A stretch of 64,000 nucleotides of DNA, taken from Hofstenia miamia (lineage: Eukaryota; Xenacoelomorpha; Acoela). Shown in pieces: positions 1 through 9,458 of this stretch (its first letter is position 1; the number at the start of each line of letters is the position of its first letter). The DNA lies in NCBI GenBank assembly GCA_004352715.1, contig SCFE01000102.1:1314280-1378279 (forward strand). The letters are read 5' to 3'. Under the pieces are notes generated by a model that was not told the origin of the DNA, searched no databases, and saw nothing but the letters and a program-made list of their open reading frames with translations. The position numbers and the translations under genes are program-made.

Positions 1-948
1 CAACACCAAATAATGCTGATACGCTGCGCCCGATAAGTATAGTGGGAATCTTGCTGCCGCTCTTTGTTGCGTTACTTTTCTCTCTTTCATACTCATTTCG
101 AAAATCTCCAACCATTCATTAAATGTCGGTGAGTAATTGTCCACTCTTCCCGTGAATTTCGGTAGCACCGCTTTGCATACTGACGTATCATTATCGTCCT
201 CCTCCGATAATATTGTCTCCTTAAAAGTTGGTTTATTTTCGATCGTTTTCTCACAATTGGACTTTACTTGTTTTGTCACATTTTGTACTAGCTTTTTTAT
301 GAATTCTTCCTCATTTTGACACGCTTTGTAATCATCCATTGTCAAGTCATCCTGTGGTACCGCTGTGTTTAACTCCTGCGGTTTTTCTACTACCACATTT
401 TCTATCGTCGTTACTTCGCTTTTTTTCAACTCAGTTAGTCTTATCTCATCTTTCAAATTGTCAATTTCCAATTGCTTCATTATGTTTTCTTCTCTTAAAT
501 TCACATTTTCTTCGTGTAACTCCGTTATCATCTTCTGTAGACGATCACTTTGTAGTTTTATCTCCTTGTTCACCTCGGTTAACTGTTCAATTTGGTTTTG
601 GAACAAATTTCTTTGCTCGGTTAGTCGGATACTTGTGTCTTCCTTGATTTCATCTATTAGCCTTTCTTTTTCGGCATGTTTTATTTCAACCTCTTTTACC
701 CTTTCGATTAACCTTTCAATCTGCTTTGTCAAATGTTGCCTTTCTTTCGTATTATTTTCAATTACTTCCATTAACTGCATTGTTGTAAGCTCATTAGTCA
801 ACTCTGCCGGTTGAAGTATTTGCTCAGCTGGGGACTGTTCACTTTCATCTAGGGACACATTTACGTCTGGGTTTTCGGGGGTGTTCCTCATCTGAGGAGT
901 TTTCTGAGTTCTAGCTTTGGTTTTCGGTTTCCTTTTCGAATTAACCAT
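1..948 (-). CDS. Gag-like polyprotein of an LTR retrotransposon, 3' part beyond the window
   Basis: Reading the minus strand from an ATG at 948, 316 consecutive codons are open to the window edge, so the protein is C-terminally cut. The N-terminal ~60 residues are Lys/Arg/Pro rich (starts MVNSKRKPKTK). Residues ~60-190 are a long Glu/Lys/Leu/Ile-rich stretch that reads as coiled coil. From ~residue 262 a capsid-like segment begins (KFTGR, then FNEWLEIFEMSM, then RFPLYLSGAAYQHY). A W-L-x-x-F-E block followed by a 'PLYLxGxA' block is the usual start of the retrotransposon Gag capsid domain. Gag forms the particle that packages element RNA. A small frame lies 52 bp upstream on the same strand. 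The frame is intact over all visible codons, suggesting a fairly young copy. Family (Ty3/gypsy or BEL/Pao) cannot be decided without Pol. Confidence 0.72.
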   Translation of the reverse strand, partial: MVNSKRKPKTKARTQKTPQMRNTPENPDVNVSLDESEQSPAEQILQPAELTNELTTMQLMEVIENNTKERQHLTKQIERLIERVKEVEIKHAEKERLIDEIKEDTSIRLTEQRNLFQNQIEQLTEVNKEIKLQSDRLQKMITELHEENVNLREENIMKQLEIDNLKDEIRLTELKKSEVTTIENVVVEKPQELNTAVPQDDLTMDDYKACQNEEEFIKKLVQNVTKQVKSNCEKTIENKPTFKETILSEEDDNDTSVCKAVLPKFTGRVDNYSPTFNEWLEIFEMSMKERKVTQQRAAARFPLYLSGAAYQHYLVL

Positions 949-1000
949 TTTTCTTTCTTTAGCTTAGGGTATTCTTCTGGTTGTTCACTTTTCCCATTAA

Positions 1001-1204
1001 TTAGAAGCTCTGGTAAAGTGTTGAGTGTTCGTTGTTTTTTCCTTTTCTAACTAGGTATCTTTTATTAATCTTCACTAATTCCAGTTTTCCAATCTTTTTC
1101 AGTTGTTCCTCCAATTCAGGCGATTCCAAAAGAACAATTCTTCTCCTGAATCTTCCTTTGCGCTGTCGAGCGCCTGTCACGGTCGCCATGTAGAATCTCG
1201 CCAA
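1001..1204 (-). CDS. Small basic ORF upstream of gag, unknown function
   Basis: A 67-codon frame starting at 1204, or 62 codons from the second Met (MATVTGARQRKG). It ends 52 bp before the gag-like ATG and is in a different frame. The N-terminal third is strongly basic (GARQRKGRFRRR) and the middle is amphipathic (LEEQLKKIGKLEL). I recognise no family. It may be a leader or accessory peptide of the retrotransposon, or a chance frame in its 5' leader. It is short, and its only support is its position and its composition. Confidence 0.3.
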   Translation of the reverse strand: MARFYMATVTGARQRKGRFRRRIVLLESPELEEQLKKIGKLELVKINKRYLVRKGKNNEHSTLYQSF

Positions 1205-2826
1205 CCTTCATACTATTAATTATTGACTTAATTTAGGAGTTGCTGTGACAATTGTTCCCTCCTCTGATAGTACGGTAGGTGCCGGACTCCATTCTCCATC
1301 TTTCTTCTTTCAGTTCTTTTGTTTAGCCGTTAACTTATTATCTGATTAACTAACATTAACACAAAACTAACGACTGTTAATTTAGATCCAAGACACAAGA
1401 CGGAGTGTACAAAGTACAGGGTACGCTTACCCGACCTGCAGCAAAGCACAAAAGAGGAATTGAAGAATCATGCTATAACAAATATTTCCATGCGATACTG
1501 GCACATCGATAGATACACCAACCACAATTCAGATGACTCAGTGTAATGGAATAGTGTGCGTGGAGACAATAGTGATAGTGTGTGATACCTTACTAATTTA
1601 ATGTATTGATTGTTCTTGTTATCAATGATTTGATTTAATAAAGGAATCTCGCAACCTGGATGCAGTAGCTTGTTATGAGTTCGTACATATAATAACCTTA
1701 CATATAAATAGTTACATGCTAGCCTAGAGTACATGTGAACAATCAATACGGTCACAGGGAAAAAGATGAATTGATAGTCCGTCAGTCTACTAGTAATCAT
1801 ACGTAATAAACAACATCCAAGATAATACAAATAGGTCTTGTGATTTCCTAGGTTTCTTGATGTAAACAGATCTAATAACATAATGTAATAAAAGTTGTAA
1901 CATGAACAACGAACGATAGGAAAGCTAATACGAGTAAAAGCCCCTATTCCTACACCTAACCTAAGAGCCTCTCGGGTAAGCACCGGCTATACACTTCACC
2001 CGTTAACTGGATCCGTGAACCACCGTCTAGAATACCCGAGAGCTCGAACGTTTAGCTTTCCATTGTATTAATTAAAATAACCTGATACAAAAACGCAAAG
2101 TAAATCCAGTAAATTAGATTCATCAACAAAATGATTGATTACACACTTTTTATAGTAAAAGAATTAACAACAATCAAATATTTAACCAGTACCTGTTAAT
2201 TCTGCTAATTCCACTTGTTTACAATTCCGAACGTTTAAATTTCTGTTCGTCTGCCGATTACGCAGTTCTGCCTTAATTAGCAGTAGCGAGTTAGTCTAGT
2301 GCCGTTTCGCCAAATTAATTAATTAATATCAAAAATACTGCACTATAAATTTACAAAAATAACTAATTAATCTTAATCATGTGTTTTTACAATTAATCAA
2401 TTAATATTTCATTTTAATATTCAGTCTTAGTTTCTTCTTCTTCTCTCTTAGTTTGACCACACATGATTAGATTACGATTATGTTACATCAGTATCATCAC
2501 AAACATGATGCCATTACTTTTTTATTACTCCATCAAATTTAAGCATTTAAGGATTTTTAAATAGATTTAGTATTGCTTTTAATGGAAATGTTTGGAATTT
2601 ATTAGAATTCATTCTTATACAATCAAATGTATTTTTCTTTTTTTCTTTACTTGTAATGTCATACATACAATGAACAGATATTTAGAACAAAAAATTGTTA
2701 ATAAGGTTGTGAACCCTAATAAAAGTAATCAATACTCATTCAGGAAAATCCACAACTTTTTGTATAATAATAGGAGGTTTAATAGGCGGCTATCCGTACT
2801 CCCCAGGTCGTATAGGTTAATGATCT
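1205..2826 (-). other. Leader and possible 5' LTR of the retrotransposon, then AT-rich DNA
   Basis: This region lies upstream of gag on the minus strand, where a leader and 5' LTR should be. No second LTR copy is in the window, so LTR limits cannot be set by self-comparison. Read on the minus strand, 1291-1278 (TGGAGTCCGGCACC) begins with TGG like a tRNA primer-binding site, but the base pair before it is not the expected CA, so this is only a suggestion. A 171-codon minus frame at 1468-1983 is Tyr/Leu/Cys-rich and unlike any protein I know; I treat it as a chance frame. 2100-2826 is plain AT-rich DNA. Confidence 0.3.
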
Positions 2827-2828
2827 TA

Positions 2829-3643
2829 CAGGATGACACAAAAAAAACGTTCATCAATTAAAATCGAATAACTTCCAAAATTTTATTTAGATTAACACAA
2901 AAATTCAGCTACATTAGGTTAAGTCTTCTTTCAAGTCTGTACCACAAAAACTCTTTGTTTAACTGGTGCTCAAAAAAACAACAGAGTCTCTGACTGCATC
3001 AACGTTCTGTGGTGTCCTTGCTGATTTCGGTCGTCCAGAGTGTGATTGTCTGTTAGTATCTTTTCGATTGAGGTTATTAACAGTCCCATGGGTTCGGAAC
3101 TTGTTGACCCATCAACGTTCTGTGGTGTCCTTGCTGATTTCGGTCGTCCAGAGTGTGATTGTCTGTNNNNNNNNNNNNNNNNNNNNNNNNNNNNNNNNNN
3201 NNNNNNNNNNNNNNNNNNNNNNNGGTGGCACCATCGGGCCATGGGTTCGGAACTTGTTGACCCATCAACGTTCTGTGGTGTCCTTGCTGATTTCGGTCGT
3301 CCAGAGTGTGATTGTCTGTTAGTATCTTTTCGATTGAGGTTATTAACAGTCCCATGGGTTCGGAACTTGTTGACCCATCTGTAGATCATTGTGTGGGCAG
3401 GAAATTCACGACATCCAAACCGTTCTTTGAATTGCAATTGAGCCGCGTGGATAGAATTCAGCCGAAAATAGGCCTCAACTATAAATGTCTTTTGTTCAGT
3501 AGTCCATGGCATCTCGAAGTTGAAATTTTCTAAATTTTACAACATTAATTCTTATTGGTAAATCTGAAAAATAAAAAGAATTGATTAATTATTTCAAAAG
3601 TTATTCAAGTTTAAGTGATGAACGCTTTTTTTGTGTCACCCTG
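2829..3643 (-). mobile_element. Mariner-type element, copy 1: internally deleted, with repeated 5' coding segment
   Basis: The ends are inverted repeats: 2829 CAGGATGACACAAAAAAAACG against the reverse complement of 3643 (CAGGGTGACACAAAAAAAGCG). TA dinucleotides flank both ends (2827-2828 and 3644-3645), as expected for Tc1/mariner target duplication. The minus strand encodes only the transposase N-terminus (MPWTTEQKTFIVEAYF, then a helix-turn-helix segment with TMIYRWVNKFRTHG); the DDE catalytic part is absent. A coding block beginning CATCAACGTTCTGTGGTG occurs three times, at 2997, 3110 and 3263, with an N run (3167-3223) between the second and third. The extra copies may be a real tandem amplification or a misassembly around that gap. 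Confidence 0.85.
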
Positions 3644-3645
3644 TA

Positions 3646-5128
3646 CCTAATCATACATTCTTTCAGCGTAGGCCTTATTGGTCTTTAAGATTAATATGCT
3701 TTCAGCCTAACTAATGCTATTTAGATAGTTTAGAGCTTTACGACTTAAACGAAAAACTCCCAATGATTATTGTTGCAACTACTGCTCTGAATTCCAAGTG
3801 TAAACTTAAATATTGCTACGATTAAAATGCATATTTCCTATTTTAGATGGTGGCTGTATGGTTCTTAAACTGGTATTTGATGAAATTTACGGCACGACTT
3901 AACATTGTATATGAAGCATTACCCAATATAGAAATGCTCGATAAGCAAGCTGATCATGAGATGTTAAAATAGGGCTGTGAAAATAGCAGATTAATCGGCA
4001 AGCGATTAAAACGGTTATTCTAAAAAAAGTTCCTACACATACCTGATTCAAGATAAAATTGGTATTCCACAGCTAAACTAATATAAAAATTGCTAAAAAC
4101 CTCTCAAATAAATCTGGCGTAATAGCCGTCACTAATGCTTTAAGCCCGCCATTCATTCTTATGCTGATGGGACAGCATTCTTTTAAGTTATTAAGCCTTT
4201 TATCTGCGGTTTTGCTTGAGAAAAATAAAACAGAAAAGCGCTCTTTGTTTGCATTTAATTGATGATTTGCTTTTGTTTCTTGGAGAATTTCCAAAAATAG
4301 CAAAATTTGCAAATGCCATTAATTACTGCAACGATAGATTCACTATGACCTTGGAATCGAACTTTTGTTACAAAGCTTTTTATGCATTTACCGGAACTAT
4401 ATATAAATTGCAAAAGATAACAATCAATGCAAAGTAAAGACTAATTCTCCCAGCTACCATAATTTATTAGAATTTTAGATAAAAATTAATTAAAATCATG
4501 CAGAATAATACTTAAGACAGACATTCTTGTTGGATGTGAACGCAATAATGAAGGTCAAATCCAAATGATTTCATTGGAATTTTGACAAAAAACTAGAGTA
4601 CAAAATTATCACTATTATATAATAATACTCAAAGTTGCGGATTCGGCTGATTTCTTATTATTACCAGGCAAAATTGGGTATTTAAGGAATATGAATAATT
4701 TTTTATTAATGTAGGGGTGAACAAAACGCCATAAAAACATAATCCATTGATACTCGATAAATTTTACATACAATCAGGGTTTAGTCGTCGATTGTTCGTG
4801 CGTATACCTATTAGAATCCATCGGTTGACGAAAAATTAGAACTGCGCGGCAAATATGTAGTCACCACAGCGACTTTACTGCAATAAATTTGCAATTTTGG
4901 GATAAAAATCAACTTTTTATTACGGAAATATTTAAGAATATACATGTGTTGATTTTCTTCTGCAAATGTGGTTGATATTAATCGATTAATCGGTACCACA
5001 AATTAATCTAATTCATCGATTAATAAATTTCTAATCAAGTAAATTAATCGATTCATTGTTGAAGTACAATTCCATTACATTAGTGGAATCTTAAGTTAAA
5101 ATATCAAGGGCTTCACAGCGTTTCCTGA
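3646..5128. other. AT-rich intergenic DNA
   Basis: No gene recognised. A 79-codon minus frame at 4073-4312 is uninterrupted but matches nothing I know and has no splice or promoter support. 4975-5060 is dense in ATCGATTAAT-like words. Confidence 0.4.
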
Positions 5129-5270
5129 AGAATGTACGCAGTTCAGGCCAAAACTCCACAATCTGAACGTGGTTTCAGCAGTACGGAACTCACTGTTGCG
5201 CTGTGTCGAATATCACCATCTGAAATTTCTGCGAGGGTATTAACCTTTATACTATGGTTAATAAGTTATT
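5129..5270 (+). pseudogene. hAT transposase C-terminal dimerisation fragment (relic)
   Basis: The + strand frame from 5132 reads AVQAKTPQSERGFSSTE and shortly after CRISPSEISARVLTF. This follows the hAT C-terminal dimerisation signature (AVQATSTPSERVFS-like, then R-x-x-L-x-P-x-x-V). hAT transposases cut and paste DNA with 8-bp target duplication. Only ~45 residues are recognisable; the catalytic part and the ends of the element are not visible. It may be a source relative of the hAT miniatures elsewhere in the window, but nothing here links them directly. Confidence 0.45.
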
Positions 5271-5274
5271 ACAG

Positions 5275-6639
5275 ATTTGAATTTACTTTTAAGAATAATA
5301 TGCTTAATACCTTCATATTATTATTAATAATAAAAACAATTGTAAAAAATATAAGTTATATTTATTGGCTTTAGACTAGATTAACGTTCATCTGCCTGCG
5401 GATACAAAAGAATTTATTTTACATGTTAGCAATATTATTATAATTACAATTAAATCTACCGGTGAATGCCAACCTGAATTAAATTTATTGGGCTGGCTGG
5501 GAAACTATTTTTACCTGCCAATTTCGAACTAAAAATGCCAGCCAGTGTGCAACTATGCTAATAAAAAAATAATAAAAATAGGTAGATTTGGATTGCAAAC
5601 ACTGATTTAGGAATGAGTATATAGTGGGAATCCATTGCAGGGGAAGATATTTGGATTCAATTGATGATTCTAAGAAATCAGTTGTACGAAGTTTATGGAA
5701 TATTGCCAGGATATCAGGTATATCATATAAATCCTTGATAAGGTTAAGTGGATTAAGATTATTGTAACATAAAACGACATTGCTATAACAAAATGCCACA
5801 CTTCCATAATCTTGGAGAAGTTAAACACTTCTCTTCAGTTGCTTCTTCAAGTTTTGATAAGATTATTCCTCTGCACAACGCGTGAACGTCTTGGTTTCGG
5901 TTCTTCGAGTATCATGTACAAATGTTTAGAAAACTGTTCGAAGGAAAGGCTAAAACGCCTTTTAACGCAGTGTTCTGAGTAAATTTCACCATTAAAGAAG
6001 CTCATTTTCAGTATAAGTCATCCACACAAAAACATGTCGAGGAAGTATTTCCTCTTAGAATTTCACATTTTTTGATACATGAATTTGGATAATCAATTGA
6101 AAGATATTATAAAATAAATATATTGACTATTTAAAATTGTTTTGCGAAACACCAACACCAGGGCATGTAAACGTCTTAATATATTCTAATCATAGCTGTT
6201 ATAAAAATACCTTCATTATGCTAGTGTGATATCTCTAATATAAGAGGTCCTCTTGTACTTCAACCTTGTATTATTGAGGATACAACATTTAAAGTCTCAA
6301 TGGCAGACCTGATGTTGATGCTAGCATTCGTCCAAAACGAAAATAAAATGTACTTTTGCATGTTGAGAAAGTAGTACATATAAACATACCTGATTAAAGA
6401 GTATATATCTATACGAGAGTTGGAAGCGGGTCGGCGTGATACGTGCTAACCAATGGGTTTTACAACGTTTGGTGGATATAAGAAGAGTGAATCACACAAA
6501 TTAGAAGAGGAATCGATTCCGGCTGGGTATATATGGCATTTTATCTTCATTTATATTTTCATTTTTTAAGCAAATTCTAATAAAACGTATAGATCCTGAT
6601 TCCTGAAATAAATCCTCAATAACAACGGAAATGTAAAAT
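5275..6639. other. AT-rich intergenic DNA
   Basis: A 104-codon minus frame at 5485-5799 is open and hydrophobic but not recognisable. Otherwise I see no coding or structural signal. Confidence 0.4.
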
Positions 6640-6911
6640 AGGGTGGTTTGAAAAATTTTTTTGGGAATTTCAATATGGGGGGGGGGGGGGNNNNNNNNNN
6701 NNNNNNNNNNNNNNNNNNNNNNNNNNNNNNNNNNNNNNNNNNNNNNNNNNNNNNNNNNNNNNNNNNNNNNNNNNNNNNGGGGGGGGGGGGGGTATCCAAA
6801 AACCTGGAAAACCCGACAAAAATAGCATTTTTCACATATTTTTTTTGGTAGGCCCTTAAACTTAGAAAGGTGATATTGGTGTCAAAAGATGTAGAATACA
6901 CAAGCTTAAAT

Positions 6912-7160
6912 CTATCCTAAAAGAAACTTTTTCTCTAAATATTTGTCAGTAACTTGTTTTTTGCTTACTGGATAAATTGTGAAATGCATCCACATGTCAA
7001 TTACTTCCTGAACAAAAAGAAAAGCTGCATCACGAGTATGCCAGTTTGTTTCACTTAAAAGTCTTTCAATGACATCTGATTTAGTAGGTAGTTGACTTCT
7101 TGGCAGTACAACTTTTGGTAAAAATGCAAGGTCAATGTCAACTGAATCTGTTGCACTTTT
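6912..7160 (-). pseudogene. Protein fragment carried by the long-TIR element, unknown family
   Basis: On the minus strand a frame ending with TAG at 6914-6912 gives about 80 residues of ordinary protein composition: DIDLAFLPKVVLPRSQLPTK, then SDVIERLLSETNWHTRDAAF, then EVIDMWMHFTIYPVSKKQ. An in-frame stop lies just upstream (about 7165), with possible acceptor AGs nearby, so this is either an internal exon or the tail of a decayed gene. The stop falls right at the inner edge of the left inverted arm. The pattern (LPTK..DV, then a helix with EVI..W) vaguely resembles uncharacterised transposon-linked proteins of invertebrates, but I cannot name the family. Confidence 0.4.
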
Positions 7161-7483
7161 TCAGGTTAACATATTTCATCTTCACAAATGCAATATTATC
7201 TTCAAAGACTTATACTGTAACTATACCAACTTTAATTATCAACTAAAAAAATTTACACTGTTATATCATCTTTAAAAACTCTCAAATGAAACTACAGTAT
7301 ACAGGTATAGAGATAAATGCTGATACTGATACTAAACTTCGACTTTTGAAAGTATCATAGAAATGATTGAGTTTTCAAAATTGATAATTTCTTTTGGCCG
7401 ACACTGTCCAATCAGTATAGACCAATTCGAAAAATAAAAAATAGTTTCACATGGAGCTAGTGATTGCGTACATTTTGATATAT

Positions 7484-7562
7484 AACCCTAGTCCATAATG
7501 TGAAAAGTCGCAGAACTATAGGATTCTGAAATCGGTCAGTTGATATAGTCGAAAACCCTTTA
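7484..7562 (-). repeat. 79-bp fragment shared with the RLE-type non-LTR element
   Basis: The sequence from ATAACCCTAGTCCATAA to TAGTCGAAAA reappears nearly unchanged at 10186-10266 inside the non-LTR element. There it reads on the minus strand as part of the protein linker between RT and endonuclease (IVRRLFTLWTRVIEG). So this is a short orphan piece of the same family, inside the long-TIR element. Confidence 0.7.
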
Positions 7563-8280
7563 AAGAAAGTTATAATAAATTAAAGCATTAATAACGGAAA
7601 GGGAATAGTAATTATAAATATAATAGAAAGATTGGATAATAGAACTAAAGGAGCTCTAAAGAATGGTGAAAAGAGCTAAGGAATTGAACAAGAATTGGTA
7701 GAGTACTGACTGTCTAAAGATATATAGTAGAAAGATATAATGTATAGATATAGAACAAAAATACAAAGAAGAAAGCTATGATATATATACCAGAAACTCA
7801 TCCAAATATAGTGGATGCACTATTTTTAGACGGCTGTCAGACTAGAATAATATCAGAAAGCCCTCCAAGAATAGAGAATGCAATGTTTTCTATTGTATAA
7901 TGATAAAACTCACTATAGAAGTAAGCGAAACTGTTATAAAACAGCTATTCCTTTTCTAGAAAAAATTCGAACAAAATGTATCTGAATGATGAAATCATAT
8001 TTTTTTGATTTTCTTGAAAACGGCTAAATTTAGAGAAAAAGTTCCTTTTAGGATAGATATAAATTTGTGAATTCTGCATCTTTTGACGCCAATATCACGT
8101 TTCTATGATAAGAAATGAGTGAGTTATAGCCATTTTTGTAAAATTTGACCTCGCGCGACCTTTTTGGGGGTAGGTGGCTGAATTTAGAGGCCTACCAAAA
8201 AAATATGCGAAAATGCTATTTTGGAGGGTTTTCCAGGTTTTTGGATCCCCCATATTGAAATTCAAAAAACAAACCACCCT

Positions 8281-9404
8281 AATGTGAAAGAATAACGGGT
8301 AAAATTACTAAATCACATATTTTAAAATTTGTGCCGAGTTTAACAATATGAGTAAAAATTCAGTGAACTTTCTTATTCGTGACATTAAAGGCGTTAATAT
8401 ACTGACGTTTTAAATTTTGAAGTACTTGCAGATACGATATTCGAACATTTTTCAAGGGATGTTAAAAAATAAATTACTGCAAATTTTCAGCCTGTAAGAC
8501 GCCATCTTCTACTCAATGTAAAGCAAAAAATTAGCTATCAACTAATTGACAGCGACTCGAAATCTTTATATATTGCTTTGTTTATTTGATAAAAAAGCGG
8601 TGCTGTTATAAAATGGCTACCGACCACTTTAGTGTAAGCTTTGATAAAAAATGTAAATAAGGTTTTCCCATTACTTCGATTAATTCTTTAAAAACATGCA
8701 ACTGACGAAAATTTTACAATATCTGTACCTACTTTGGAACACATATACTGCATCAATTATATGAAAAGGAGAAAACATTGATTACGAATGCTTAGATGCA
8801 ATATCCTAGTATACATCAAATGTCAATTTACAAGTACATATATAATGAATTTGTAACAATCAGAATTTATAGTAAATTATATAAAACTGAATTTTCAAAA
8901 AATATATCTAATAAATTCCAGATCATTTGCTAGATATTTTGACACGTTTACACATGTGGTTCAAATCAGGGACTACTCTAATCATTGTTTTAAATCAGGT
9001 AATACTGTAGTATTTGGCTCTAATGAGAGACTACACTAGTCATGGCTTCAATTCAGGGACATGTTCAATTAGGGCAACAGTTTTTGTAATAGGCCTTAGT
9101 TTGCGAATTTTTTTGGGCAACAAGTTTGCTTGGAGCAAACAAACCCACTTTCTTAGTCACTATATATGTCTTCAATTTCATCATTAAAATATTGTTCAAT
9201 ATTCATTCATCAATGCTTTATGCGACTGTTTTACTTTGGCAATTGTGAGCAATTGCAATAAATGAAATTTTCCCTCGATATACAGCAATAAGGCCAGTTC
9301 GTTCAATTTTATTGAATTAGAATCCAATTTTCCATTAAGTTTGAAAAATTACCATTGATATTTTGGATGTGAAATACATTAGTTTTGATTCAGAAAAAGT
9401 TTTT
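8281..9404. other. AT-rich intergenic DNA
   Basis: No coding signal seen on either strand. 8950-9060 repeats a GGGACTAC / CAGGGAC wording several times, which may be a degraded repeat. Confidence 0.4.
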
Positions 9405-9458
9405 TGAGATGATCTACTGTCTCTAAGTTTTTCTTACATAGCCTACACTGATCACATC
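9405..9458 (-). repeat. Orphan zinc-knuckle fragment of the RLE-type non-LTR element
   Basis: GATCTACTGTCTC...TTTCTTACATAGCCTACACT matches 10105-10150. On the minus strand it reads CRLCKKNLETVDHL, a variant of the CRLCKKEAETVDHLIAGC zinc knuckle in the adjacent element. It lies just outside the element's 3' (TAA/TTA)n tail at 9460-9510, so it is a second truncated piece abutting the main copy. Confidence 0.6.

Larger units (their letters stand above)
6640..8280. mobile_element. DNA element with long terminal inverted repeats, unclassified
   Basis: The segment starting AGGGTGGTTTG at 6640 returns in inverted orientation ending CAAACCACCCT at 8280. The match continues inward through ATCCAAAAACCTGGAAAACC, ATAGCATTTT, TTTTTTGGTAGGCC, then GTGATATTGG and ATCTATCCTAAAAG, giving inverted arms of about 250-300 bp. 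The left arm contains an N run (6691-6778) bounded by poly-G. The right arm has an extra ~90 bp (around 8095-8185) that the left lacks. Outer flanks (AATGTAAAAT and AATGTGAAAG) agree at 8 of 10 positions and could be a decayed target duplication. Inside lies a minus-strand frame of unknown family. I cannot assign a superfamily. Confidence 0.65.

Noticed and set aside
137-814. Plus-strand frames in the first kilobase
   Set aside because: Shadows of the minus-strand gag-like frame, with Ser/Phe/Leu-rich composition typical of an antisense frame.
1468-1983. 171-codon minus frame
   Set aside because: Lies where an LTR is expected, atypical composition, no known family.
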